Source of the DNA: IDS-8 sp965651325
GTDB taxonomy: Bacteria > Pseudomonadota > Gammaproteobacteria > Steroidobacterales > Woeseiaceae
Assembly (NCBI GenBank): GCA_965651325.1
Contig: CBFGSB010000029.1
Coordinates: 1 to 22,892 of the forward strand
Reading direction: 5' to 3'
DNA length: 22,892 nt
The position numbers and the translations under genes are program-made. Below the pieces are notes generated by a model. The model ran no database searches, had not been told where the DNA came from, and saw nothing but the letters and a program-made list of their open reading frames with translations. The first letter of the stretch is position 1; every line of letters starts with the position of its first letter. Shown piece after piece: positions 1 through 8,538 of this stretch.

Positions 1-12
1 AGGGGACATTAG

Positions 13-1332
13 ATGTTTCGCTACTACCTGAAGCTTGGCCTGCTCAGCATCCGCAACAACGCCATCCTGTCCGCGCTCATGATTGCCGCGATTGGCGTCG
101 GCATCGGATCCTGCATGACGATCGTCAACATCGACTACATCATGGGGAGCAACCCGATCCCGCATCGCTCGGACGTGCTGTATCACGTGCAGGTCGATAG
201 CTGGGATCCCTATTCCCCGGCCGTCGAACCGGACGAGCCGCCCGACCAGGTGACCTACCTCGATGGCAGCGCGCTGTGGGCAGCCGGCGAGGCCAGGCGC
301 CAGGCGCTGAGCTACGTCACGTCGCGCGTCATCGAGCCCGCCGACCGGGACGTGCGGCCATTCGACGTCCTCGCGCGTACCACGACCGCCGATTTCTTCC
401 CGATGTTCGACGTGCCGTTCCGCTACGGGCAGGGCTGGGACCATGCCGCCGACCTGAACCGCGAGCGCGTGGTGGTCCTTTCGAGCGATACCAACGAGCG
501 CCTGTTCGGCGGCGCGAACCCGGTTGGCCGCACGCTGGTGATGAATGGCGAGAGTTACCGGATCGCCGGCGTTCTCGAGGACTGGGAACCGGTGCCGCGC
601 TTCTACGACGTCTCCGGCGGGGCTTTCGCCGAGGTGGAGGACGTCTTCTATCCGTTCAGCGTCGGTATCGCCAACGAGCTCGGCAACGTCATCAATACCA
701 ACTGCTGGAAGCCGGTAGGCGAGGGCGGCTGGAACGCTTTCCTCAATTCCGAATGCGTGTGGATGCAGCTATGGGTCGAGCTGCACGGCGAGGACGAGGT
801 GCGGGAGTACCACGCGTTCCTCGATGCGTATGCACAGTCCCAAAAGCAGCTCGGCCGCTTCCAGCGGCCGCTCAACAATCGGCTGCTGGACGTGATGGAG
901 TGGATGGAGAACCAGGAGGTCGTCGACGGCGACGTGCAGGTGCTGCTCGGCCTCGCGGCGCTGTTCCTCGTCGTGTGCCTGCTGAACACGATCGGGCTGC
1001 TGCTCGCCAAGGTGATGCGGCGCGCCGGCGACATCAGCCTGCGCCGTGCGCTGGGCGCCTCGAAGGGCGCGGTGTTCTCGCAGTACATCGTGGAAGCCGG
1101 GCTGGTCGGTCTTTCGGGCGGAGTGCTCGGGGTGGCACTCACCTGGCTCGGCCTCCGCGGCATCGAGGCACTGTACGGCGATCTCGAGTTCATCGGCCAG
1201 CTCGTTCGGATGGACTGGGCCATGATCGTTGCCGCCGTGCTGCTGGCCATCGTAGCCGCGCTGGGCGCGGCGCTGTACCCCACGTGGCGGGCCTGCCGGA
1301 TCCACCCGGCAAGCCAGCTCAAGACGCTTTAG
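13..1332 (+). CDS. ABC transporter permease, FtsX/MacB type
   Basis: This is an inner-membrane permease of the MacB/FtsX family, about 439 residues. One hydrophobic segment lies near the N-terminus (about residues 17-38), followed by a large extracytoplasmic domain (about 45-305) and three C-terminal segments (about 309-334, 360-382, 400-423). That is the usual MacB_PCD-plus-FtsX topology. The cytoplasmic motif LRRALGAS at about 343-350 is typical of FtsX domains. Such proteins lack an ATPase and work with a separate ATP-binding subunit, often driving mechanical work on periplasmic partners or exporting peptides, lipoproteins or drugs; the substrate cannot be read from the sequence. The ATG has a purine-rich Shine-Dalgarno (AGGGG) at positions 1-5, so the start is well supported. 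A TAG at 10-12 could be the stop of an upstream gene. A second, related permease follows after 67 bases, so this is probably part of an ATPase-permease-permease operon whose 5' part is outside the window. Confidence 0.88.
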   Translation: MFRYYLKLGLLSIRNNAILSALMIAAIGVGIGSCMTIVNIDYIMGSNPIPHRSDVLYHVQVDSWDPYSPAVEPDEPPDQVTYLDGSALWAAGEARRQALSYVTSRVIEPADRDVRPFDVLARTTTADFFPMFDVPFRYGQGWDHAADLNRERVVVLSSDTNERLFGGANPVGRTLVMNGESYRIAGVLEDWEPVPRFYDVSGGAFAEVEDVFYPFSVGIANELGNVINTNCWKPVGEGGWNAFLNSECVWMQLWVELHGEDEVREYHAFLDAYAQSQKQLGRFQRPLNNRLLDVMEWMENQEVVDGDVQVLLGLAALFLVVCLLNTIGLLLAKVMRRAGDISLRRALGASKGAVFSQYIVEAGLVGLSGGVLGVALTWLGLRGIEALYGDLEFIGQLVRMDWAMIVAAVLLAIVAALGAALYPTWRACRIHPASQLKTL

Positions 1333-1399
1333 CGGGCCGGCCCAGGCAGCAAACCCTGGCATGGCGGGCCCGGACATTGGCAAACAAGGAAGCTGGAAC

Positions 1400-2617
1400 A
1401 TGGAAATCGGACCGATCTGGCGCGCGTTGATGCGCAACCGCACGGCCTGCCTCCTGATCGCCCTGCAGATCGCGGTGACGATGGCGATCATGGTAAACGC
1501 CATTTCGATCATCCAGGAGCGGAGCCGCCTGATGGCGCGCCCCAGCGGCATCGACGAGGACAACATCTTCTATCTCACGAGCATCGGGTTCACGCCGGAT
1601 TTCGACAGTCGGGCCGCTGTCATCGAGGACCTGGAGGCGTTGCGCAACCTGCCGGGCGTCGTCGACGCGATCCATACCAATACCGTGCCGCTGCGCGGCG
1701 GCGGCTGGTCGTCGGGGCTCAAGACCGAGCCGGGAGACGACCTCGAGGGCACCGGGACGGCAATGTACTTCGGCGACGAGCACGCCATCGAGACGTTCGG
1801 CCTCGAACTGGTGGCGGGCCGGAATTTCCTGCCGGGCGAAGTGCTCTGGTACGAGGAAAAGATGGCCGAATGGCCGCCGGTCGGCATCGTAACCCGGGCT
1901 GTCGCCGAGACCCTGTTCCCCGACGCAAAGACTCCGGGCGAGGTCGTCGGCAAGACGGTCTACATCAACAATGACGATCCGGTGCGCATCGTCGGGATCA
2001 TCGACCGGATGCAGGCGGCCTGGAACCGCTGGGACGGCGTGGAACGTTCGATGCTGGTGCCGGCGTACCGGGACAGCAGCTTCGGCCGCTACGTCATTCG
2101 CACCGAACCGGGCCGGCGCGACGCGCTCATGCCCGAGGTCGAGCAAATGCTGGCGGACAGCAATCGCGAGCGCCTCGTGCTCGACATGACGACGATGAGC
2201 GAAACGCGCGACCGGAGCTACCTCGAGGACGCCGCGATGATCCGGCTGCTGGTATTCATCGTGAGCCTGCTGACGGGGATCACCGGGCTCGGCATCGTGG
2301 GACTCACGAGCTTCAACGTGGCGCGCCGGACGAAACAGATCGGCACGCGGCGCGCACTCGGCGCCAGCCGGCTGGCCATCCTGCGCTATTTCCTGCTGGA
2401 GAACTTCCTCGTCAGCAGCGTCGGCATTGCCGCGGGCGCGGTATTCGCCGTCGCATTGAACATCTGGATGGTGCAGGCGTTCGAGCTCACGCCGCTGGCG
2501 TGGTACCTGGTCCCGGCGGCAATGGTCGCGCTGTGGCTGGTCGGCCAGGCGGCCGTCTACGGCCCCGCGCGCCGTGCGAGCCTCGTGCCGCCGGCGGTCG
2601 CGACGCGCGCCGTGTAG
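1400..2617 (+). CDS. ABC transporter permease, FtsX/MacB type (second of pair)
   Basis: This is a second MacB/FtsX-family permease of 405 residues with the same topology as its upstream neighbour: an N-terminal membrane segment (about 14-36), an extracytoplasmic domain, and three C-terminal segments. The FtsX signature TRRALGAS is at about 316-323. An in-frame ATG at 1361 would add 13 residues, but the ATG at 1400 has the better Shine-Dalgarno (AAGGA at 1386-1390) and begins directly with the conserved cytoplasmic lead-in to the first membrane helix, so I chose 1400. The two permeases differ in sequence and probably form a heterodimer in one transporter. No substrate-specific feature is visible. 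The gene is followed by 79 bases without a clear terminator, then by the 3' end of a convergent gene. Confidence 0.87.
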   Translation: MEIGPIWRALMRNRTACLLIALQIAVTMAIMVNAISIIQERSRLMARPSGIDEDNIFYLTSIGFTPDFDSRAAVIEDLEALRNLPGVVDAIHTNTVPLRGGGWSSGLKTEPGDDLEGTGTAMYFGDEHAIETFGLELVAGRNFLPGEVLWYEEKMAEWPPVGIVTRAVAETLFPDAKTPGEVVGKTVYINNDDPVRIVGIIDRMQAAWNRWDGVERSMLVPAYRDSSFGRYVIRTEPGRRDALMPEVEQMLADSNRERLVLDMTTMSETRDRSYLEDAAMIRLLVFIVSLLTGITGLGIVGLTSFNVARRTKQIGTRRALGASRLAILRYFLLENFLVSSVGIAAGAVFAVALNIWMVQAFELTPLAWYLVPAAMVALWLVGQAAVYGPARRASLVPPAVATRAV

Positions 2618-2696
2618 CAGCGCGCGAGCCTTGCCCGATGCGCGGTGGAGATGCCGCGGCCGCGTAGCGCGTTGCCATGCGCGCCCTTCAGGCTCA

Positions 2697-3542
2697 TCAG
2701 CCGCCCGTAGGCTGGGCGGCGGCGGGCGCGTCGGCCTCGAGGCTTTCCTGGCGCCATTCCACCACGTTCATCTCGATGAAGAAGAACGCAACCAGCCACA
2801 GGAACGCGTCCCAGAAATCGACGAAGTCACCCATCACGCCCCAATAGATCGCGGCCAGCAGCAGGATGGAATACAACACGTATTTCGCGCAGGTGCTCGC
2901 GCGCAGCGTCAGGCCGGTCAGCCGGTCCTTCTCCTGCAGCCGCACGTCCACCTCCAGCAGGAACACGACCAGCAGCCAGACGCCGGAGTTGATGACGTCC
3001 ACCCAGGCGAGGCGCGTGATCGCCGTGAGGCCGGCGGGATCGACGGCGGCGTGGAGGCCGGGAAGCTGGAAGAACGACGAGGCGGCGGAGAACTGGCTGC
3101 AGTTGGCGAGGGTGAGCACTGCGTACTCGTCGAGATCGATGGCGTAGGCCCAGTCGCCGCCGGCGAGACTGCAGAGATTGAGCACGCCCGGCAGCGGCGC
3201 GGCGCCATAGAGGAACAGGAGCTTCGCCAGGTAGCCGTAGAACGCGTAGACGATGACCACGTAGCAGAGCGCACGCAGGGCATGCATGAACAGCACGGTG
3301 CGGCGGCCGAGGCGGTCGGCGGTCAGCACCGTTTCCACCTCGAACATCAGCAGCAGGATCACCCACGCCGCGGTGTCGATACTGGCCGCGAAACCCTCGA
3401 TGATGTCGGCGAAGGCGACTCCGTCCTCGAAACGGTAGGCCGCCGCCGCCCATTCCTCCGCGAAGAACAGGTACACGTTCAGCGTGAGCAGCGCGTAGAT
3501 CGTGTACTTGAAGACCGTAAAGAGCTTGTCGCGAGTTGGCAT
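2697..3542 (-). CDS. Unrecognised polytopic membrane protein with threefold W...E repeat
   Basis: I do not recognise this 281-residue protein. It has about six hydrophobic segments and a short Ala/Pro-rich C-terminal tail. Three membrane segments share an exactly spaced motif, [D/N]-x3-W-x7-E-[V/M]-[E/D/N]-[T/V]: D56/W60/E68, N185/W189/E197 and D245/W249/E257. This suggests internal duplication and glutamates at the membrane edge with a structural or ion-related role. The loop between the central segments (about 115-170) carries two cysteines (C124, C148) and several acidic residues, and could be an extracytoplasmic disulphide-bearing loop. The gene lies 47 bases downstream of the M13 peptidase gene on the same strand and may be cotranscribed with it. 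The ATG at 3542 has no strong Shine-Dalgarno. Reality as a gene is supported by coherent membrane topology and GC-biased third positions; the function is unknown. Confidence 0.72.
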   Translation of the reverse strand: MPTRDKLFTVFKYTIYALLTLNVYLFFAEEWAAAAYRFEDGVAFADIIEGFAASIDTAAWVILLLMFEVETVLTADRLGRRTVLFMHALRALCYVVIVYAFYGYLAKLLFLYGAAPLPGVLNLCSLAGGDWAYAIDLDEYAVLTLANCSQFSAASSFFQLPGLHAAVDPAGLTAITRLAWVDVINSGVWLLVVFLLEVDVRLQEKDRLTGLTLRASTCAKYVLYSILLLAAIYWGVMGDFVDFWDAFLWLVAFFFIEMNVVEWRQESLEADAPAAAQPTGG

Positions 3543-3589
3543 TGTGCGGCGATGTACGTGGCGGTTCGACTGCTCCTGCGGGGCCCCGG

Positions 3590-5629
3590 TCAGCGCCAGA
3601 TGTGCACGCGATCCTCAGGCGGCAGCCAGTGCCCGTCACCCTCGGCCACGTTGAAGGTATCGTAGAAGGCGTCGACGTTCGGCACCACGCCGTTCACCCG
3701 GTAGACGGGCGGTGAATGCGGATCGCTCTTGACGCGCAACTCGGTGGCTTCCGCCCGGTATTTCGAGCGCCACACCTGCGCGAACCCCAGGAAAAAACGC
3801 TCCCGGCCGGTCATGCCGTCGATGACGGGCGATTCCTTGCCGTCCAGCGACAGCTCGTAGGCGCGCAACGCGATGGCGGCGCCGCCGAGATCGCCGATGT
3901 TCTCGCCGAGTGTCAGCTCGCCGTTGACGAACAGGCCCGGCAACGGCTCGAAGCCGTTGTATTGCTCGACCAGCGCTTTCGTGCGTTTCTCGAATGCCGC
4001 GCGGTCGGCTTCGGTCCACCAGTTGCGAAGATTTCCCTTGCCGTCGTATTTGCTGCCCTGGTCGTCGAAGCCGTGGCCGATCTCGTGGCCGATAACGAGG
4101 CCAATGGCGCCGTAGTTGCGTGCGTCCTCGGCTTCGAGGATGAAAAACGGCGGCTGCAGGATCGCCGCCGGGAAAACGATCTCATTCATCGGCGGGTTGT
4201 AATAGGCATTTACCGTCTGCGGCGTCATGAACCACTCGCTGCGATCCACCGGCTTGCCGAGCTTGTCGACCTCCCGGTAGTGATTCAGGACGCGCGCACG
4301 CTGGATGTTGCCGACCAGGTCGTCCGGAGCAACCTCCAGGGCGGAGTAGTCCTTCCACTCCTCCGGGTAGCCGATCTTCGGCGTGAACTGCGACAGTTTC
4401 TCCAGGGCTTTTGCCTTGGTCTCCTCGCTCATCCACTCGAGGTTCCTGATGGATTCCTCGTACGCGAGAATCAGGTTCGCGACCATGTCCTCCATGCGCG
4501 CCTTCGCCTCGGGCGGAAAGTGCCGCTCCACGTAGAGCTTGCCCATCAGCTCGCCGATGTTGCCGTTGATAGAGTCGACGGCGCGCTTCCAGCGCGGCTG
4601 TTGCTCCAGGCGGCCCTGCAGGGTCTTCCCGTAGAAGTCGAAATCGGCGTCGACGAAATCCTCGGAAAGGTAATCGGCGTAGCTCGTCAGGGCCTGCAGC
4701 CGCAGGTACTCCTTCCAGGTGGAGAGGTCGACCGCGGGCGCGATGTCGTTCATGGCCTGCATGTACGACGGCTGGCTGACGATGACGTACTCCTGCCGGC
4801 CGGTGCCGACGCCCTCGAAGTAGGCATCGAGGTCGAAGTTCGAGAGCATGCGCTGAAGCTCCGCGTCGGTGGTCTTGTTGTAGCGCTTGTTCGCGTCGCG
4901 GTTCACCACCTTGTCCCAGTGGTGCTCGGCGAGCCGCGTTTCGAGCGCCATGATGCGCTCCGCGGCGCCCTGGCTGTCCTCGTACCCGGACAGCGCCAGG
5001 AGCTTTTCGACGTACCGGACGTACCCGGCGCGAATTTCCCGGCCGCGCTCGGTCTCGTCGAAATAGTAGTCGCGGTCCGGCAGCCCGAGACCCGATTGCC
5101 AGGTGATGACGACATAGCGGTCCGGCTGCTTGACGTCCTGGCTGATGAAGAGCTGGAACGGCGCATCGAGGCCAAGCTCGTTGGTCGCGCCGAAGAAGGC
5201 GACCACGTCGTCGAAATCCTCGAGGGCCTCGATCCGCGCGAACAAGTCGTCCAGCGGCTTCGCGCCGAGGGCATTCGCGCGTTCGACGTCGACCCACGCC
5301 TTGTAGAAGCTGCCGATCTTCGTGGCGGCTTCGCCCGGCGCGGCATCCTTCGAGGCGTCCTCGATGATGGTACGGAGCTGCGCGAGGCCGGTATCCCGCA
5401 GGATGTTGAACGAGCCCCAGCCGGACTGGTCCGCCGGGATCTCCGTGTTCTCGACCCAGGTGCCGTTCGCATAGCTGAAGAAGTCGTCCTGCGGCCGTAT
5501 CGAGGTATCCATTCCGGCGAGATCGATTCCGGACTGCAACGCGGGGTCGGGGACAGCGGCTTCGGGGGCGGAGGCATCGCAGCCGGCGACGAGTGCGACG
5601 CAGGCCAGCGCAACACAGACTTTCATCAT
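3590..5629 (-). CDS. M13 family zinc metallopeptidase, lipoprotein
   Basis: This is a neprilysin/PepO-type (M13) metalloendopeptidase of 679 residues, the normal length for bacterial members. The zinc site is intact: HEIGH at residues 515-519 and ENIGD at 576-580, where E576 is the third zinc ligand. The substrate-cleft motif NAYYNP followed by FPAAILQPPFF lies about 40 residues before HEIGH. The N-terminus has a lipoprotein signal peptide with lipobox LVAGC (C17), so the enzyme is expected to be membrane-anchored in the periplasm and to cleave oligopeptides. The frame is open further upstream, but I placed the start at 5629 because the signal peptide begins there and AGGAA lies just upstream. 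There is a second, adjacent ATG at 5626. The C-terminus ends in RVHIWR, without the CxxW ending of eukaryotic members. It is the third gene of a minus-strand series, 104 bases after the Rieske oxygenase gene. Confidence 0.95.
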   Translation of the reverse strand: MMKVCVALACVALVAGCDASAPEAAVPDPALQSGIDLAGMDTSIRPQDDFFSYANGTWVENTEIPADQSGWGSFNILRDTGLAQLRTIIEDASKDAAPGEAATKIGSFYKAWVDVERANALGAKPLDDLFARIEALEDFDDVVAFFGATNELGLDAPFQLFISQDVKQPDRYVVITWQSGLGLPDRDYYFDETERGREIRAGYVRYVEKLLALSGYEDSQGAAERIMALETRLAEHHWDKVVNRDANKRYNKTTDAELQRMLSNFDLDAYFEGVGTGRQEYVIVSQPSYMQAMNDIAPAVDLSTWKEYLRLQALTSYADYLSEDFVDADFDFYGKTLQGRLEQQPRWKRAVDSINGNIGELMGKLYVERHFPPEAKARMEDMVANLILAYEESIRNLEWMSEETKAKALEKLSQFTPKIGYPEEWKDYSALEVAPDDLVGNIQRARVLNHYREVDKLGKPVDRSEWFMTPQTVNAYYNPPMNEIVFPAAILQPPFFILEAEDARNYGAIGLVIGHEIGHGFDDQGSKYDGKGNLRNWWTEADRAAFEKRTKALVEQYNGFEPLPGLFVNGELTLGENIGDLGGAAIALRAYELSLDGKESPVIDGMTGRERFFLGFAQVWRSKYRAEATELRVKSDPHSPPVYRVNGVVPNVDAFYDTFNVAEGDGHWLPPEDRVHIWR

Positions 5630-5733
5630 TGGTTGTATTCCTGCGGTCAGGCGGCCGCGGCTCATTCCGGGCGCGCGAGTCGATCGGACAAGCTTACCTG
5701 CCGATGGTTCGGCCGACCAGAAAAGCAGGACCG

Positions 5734-6969
5734 TCAGGCCGTCCGGGAGACGGGCACCGGGCGCGGAGCCTCCGCAAGCTGCTGCACGATCCACTCCACG
5801 TAGCGCTTTTCCATGCGCTCCATCTTGGAGAACGGACCGGGCTGGAAATAGCGGGAGTTCACGCCTTTCCAGTTGTTGACGATGATTTCCTTGTCCGCCA
5901 GCGTCGTCACGTGCCACAGCCAGGTCAGCTCGTCAACGTCGTAGTCACGGCCTTCGACGGCATCGCCGCGCACCAGCCAGTAAATCTCGCAGACGCAGTT
6001 GCCCTGGTCGACGGCCTTGAAGACGTAGGCGACGACGTGGTCGCTGTATGCCAGCAGGAACGAGAACGGGCCGAAGGTGAAGTCCGACGCACCGCTGTCG
6101 TAGCCTTTGAGCTGCCCGAGCAACGGAGCCACCGGCTCGCCGTTGCGGCTGCCGGTCTTGTAGCCTTCGAACATGGCGGTGCGGCTGTAGCCGTAGCCCT
6201 GCTCGCCCGGGCGGGCGTGCGTGTCCACGAAGTCGTATTCGATTTCCTTGAGGCCGCAGGCCTCGAAGCGGCTGAGCATCTTGTCCTGGATGCGATCGCG
6301 CTTCGCGGGATCGAGCATCAGCGTGTGCATGCGCGCGTACTCCGGATGGGCCGTCGCGCAGTGGTAGCACTCCTGGTAGTTCTCGACGGCGAGCTTCCAG
6401 TTCGCCTCGATCGGATAACTGCGGTGCGCCGCGACTTTCAGGTTCTCCATGTCGAACAGGGCAAACGGCTCGGCCAGGTCGCGGCGCGCGCCCTCGAGAG
6501 ACGGTGGGTTGTCGCTGAAGCAGACGAAGATCAGGCCGCCCAACACGTCCACGCTCACGGCGTGCAGCCCGTGCGTGGTCTTGTCGAAATCGTCCGGCAT
6601 GGAACGGGCAGCCGTGAGGTTGCCGTCGATGTCATACATCCAGCCGTGATAGGGGCACTCGAACTTGCGCGTACTGCCGCTCTCCTGCAGGCACACGAGC
6701 GAGCCGCGATGGCGGCAGACGTTCGCGAAGGCCTTCACCTCGCTGTCGGAGCCTCGCACCACGATGGCGGATTCCTTGCCCATGCGGGTGACGAAGAAAT
6801 CGCCCGGCTGCGGGATTTGCGAGACGTGGCCGGCGAGTACCCAGTTGCGAGTGAGGATGCGCTCGACCTCGAGCGCATAGATCGCGGGATCGGTGTAAAA
6901 GCGCTGCTCGAGCGGCGTCCCGGGCTCATAATCGGCGATGAGCTCGGCAATGGTTCTTTTGTCCTGCAT
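5734..6969 (-). CDS. Rieske non-heme iron oxygenase, alpha subunit
   Basis: This 411-residue protein is a ring-hydroxylating-type oxygenase alpha subunit. The Rieske [2Fe-2S] ligands are present as C85-x-H87 and C105-x2-H108 (CRHRG and CPYHGW). The mononuclear iron motif follows at about 197-208, with H203 and H208. The acidic residue bridging the two metal centres is E200, a glutamate rather than the aspartate of aromatic dioxygenases. From family knowledge, glutamate here recalls the group acting on quaternary amines (carnitine monooxygenase CntA, glycine-betaine or stachydrine demethylases), so N-demethylation or C-N cleavage is more likely than aromatic ring attack; the actual substrate is not determined. 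No reductase, ferredoxin or beta subunit is nearby. The start at 6969 is preferred because AGGA lies five bases upstream; an in-frame ATG at 7023 lacks this. It lies between the M20 amidohydrolase and M13 peptidase genes. Confidence 0.9.
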   Translation of the reverse strand: MQDKRTIAELIADYEPGTPLEQRFYTDPAIYALEVERILTRNWVLAGHVSQIPQPGDFFVTRMGKESAIVVRGSDSEVKAFANVCRHRGSLVCLQESGSTRKFECPYHGWMYDIDGNLTAARSMPDDFDKTTHGLHAVSVDVLGGLIFVCFSDNPPSLEGARRDLAEPFALFDMENLKVAAHRSYPIEANWKLAVENYQECYHCATAHPEYARMHTLMLDPAKRDRIQDKMLSRFEACGLKEIEYDFVDTHARPGEQGYGYSRTAMFEGYKTGSRNGEPVAPLLGQLKGYDSGASDFTFGPFSFLLAYSDHVVAYVFKAVDQGNCVCEIYWLVRGDAVEGRDYDVDELTWLWHVTTLADKEIIVNNWKGVNSRYFQPGPFSKMERMEKRYVEWIVQQLAEAPRPVPVSRTA

Positions 6970-7093
6970 GGCGATCCTGGCGTGTAAGCCGTGGTTTCTG
7001 CTTCGAAAACACGACCATAGCACACCGGGATGCCGGGGAAATCGGCGCCTTCACCATCTGAAACCGGACCCACCGCCGGCACCGCACCTGTGG

Positions 7094-8389
7094 CTAGCGG
7101 GTTGCCTCCGCGTAGTCGAGGGCGAAGCCTACCAACGCCCGCACGCCCACGATCAGGGCGTCCTCGTTGACGTAGAACAGCGGTGAATGGTTGGCCGCCG
7201 CCTCGCCCGGCCCGACGCCTTCCTTGTTGATGCCGAGCATCAGGTACAGACCCGGGATGCGCTCCTCGAAGTGCGCGAAATCCTCCGCGCCGGTGATGAG
7301 CCCGTGTTCCTGCACGTTGCCGTCGCCGGCGGCCCATTGGAGTGTCGGCATCATCTGCCGCAGCAGCTCCGGGTCGTTGCCGGTTACCGGTGCGTACGGG
7401 TCGATGGTCACGGTCGCCTCGGCGCCCGACGCCTGCGCGACCAGGTCCACCGTTTTCCTGAGCCGCGCGTGCAGCTCCTCGCGCATGCCGGCGTCGAAGG
7501 TGCGGATCGTGCCGAGCATGGTCACGTCGTCGGGGATGATATTGCCGCGCACGCCGCCCCGGATACTGCCGATGGTGATGACGGCCGGGCCCTTGGTGAT
7601 GTCGAGCTGCCGGCTGGGAATGCCCTGCACGGCGGTGACGATCTGCGCCGCCACGTAAATCGGGTCCACGCCGTACCAGGGCGCAGAGCCGTGCGTCTGC
7701 CGCCCGCGCACGTCGATCGTCAGGCTGTCGGACGCGGCCATGAAAGGCCCGGGACGGTACTGAAGCGTGCCGGGCGGGCCGGGCCAGGCGTGCAGGCCGA
7801 AGATCGCCTCGGGCGCGTCCGGCCCGTCGAGCAGGCCTTCCTCGATCATCAGGGCGGCGCCGCCTTCTTCGCCGGCGGGCGCGCCTTCCTCGGCGGGCTG
7901 GAATACGAACTTGACGGTGCCGGCAAGCTGGTCGCGATGCTGCGCAAGTATCTCGGCGGCGCCCATCAGCATCGCGACGTGCGTGTCGTGACCGCAGGCG
8001 TGCATCACGTAGACTTCCTCGCCGTTGTATTCGCCCTTCGCTTCCGAGGCGAACGGCAGGCCGGTCTGCTCGCGCACGGGCAGTGCGTCCATATCGGCGC
8101 GCAGCGCGATCACGGGTCCACTCTTGCCGCCCACCAGGGTACCGACAACGCCCGTGTGGGCGATCCCGGTTTCCACCTCGTCGAGATCGAGCGCCCGCAG
8201 GTGCTCAGCGACCTTGGCGGAGGTACGGAATTCACGGTTCGACAGTTCCGGGTGCTGGTGAATGTCGCGGCGCCACTCGATGACCTTTGGCTCGACGGCC
8301 TGGAAGGCCTGGTCGAGGCCGCGATTGTCGCGGGCCTGGACGCCGGCGGCGGCGAGCAGGGCGGAAAGAATGAGCAGGTAACGTGGCAT
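7094..8389 (-). CDS. M20 family amidohydrolase/peptidase, exported
   Basis: This 431-residue protein belongs to the M20D group (hippurate hydrolase, IAA-amino-acid hydrolase, carboxypeptidase Ss1-like), which hydrolyses N-acyl amino acids or short peptides with a two-metal centre. Visible metal-site motifs are HACGHD at 130-135 (C132 and H134 as ligands, as in this subfamily), EE at 167-168, H200 in GLHAWP, and a C-terminal NHSPLFY segment supplying a histidine. The N-terminus (about residues 1-19) is a Sec-type signal peptide ending near VQA, so the enzyme is probably periplasmic. This start (8389) was chosen because the signal peptide begins there; upstream in-frame ATGs would add an unrelated Arg-rich extension. 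It is the first gene of a minus-strand series and is divergent from the PQQ dehydrogenase gene. Confidence 0.93.
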   Translation of the reverse strand: MPRYLLILSALLAAAGVQARDNRGLDQAFQAVEPKVIEWRRDIHQHPELSNREFRTSAKVAEHLRALDLDEVETGIAHTGVVGTLVGGKSGPVIALRADMDALPVREQTGLPFASEAKGEYNGEEVYVMHACGHDTHVAMLMGAAEILAQHRDQLAGTVKFVFQPAEEGAPAGEEGGAALMIEEGLLDGPDAPEAIFGLHAWPGPPGTLQYRPGPFMAASDSLTIDVRGRQTHGSAPWYGVDPIYVAAQIVTAVQGIPSRQLDITKGPAVITIGSIRGGVRGNIIPDDVTMLGTIRTFDAGMREELHARLRKTVDLVAQASGAEATVTIDPYAPVTGNDPELLRQMMPTLQWAAGDGNVQEHGLITGAEDFAHFEERIPGLYLMLGINKEGVGPGEAAANHSPLFYVNEDALIVGVRALVGFALDYAEATR

Positions 8390-8538
8390 CAGGATGTGTC
8401 TCCGCGGTCGATTTTGGCCGACTTTACCGCAAAAGGAATGCCGGGCGCGCATCGCACGGCAGCGCAAGCGCTTCCACATGCACTTTTCAGAGCCGGGGCG
8501 GTCCATTACGCTGGAGTCATATCGCCCTGGGTCGCACG

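Noticed and set aside
2618..2696. Convergent gap searched for a bidirectional terminator
   Set aside because: Several short GC-rich inverted repeats exist, but none is followed by T's on either strand.
3716..5803. A 695-codon plus-strand open frame
   Set aside because: It is antisense to the M13 peptidase gene, whose zinc motifs and lipoprotein signal are unmistakable. Long antisense frames are common in GC-rich DNA.
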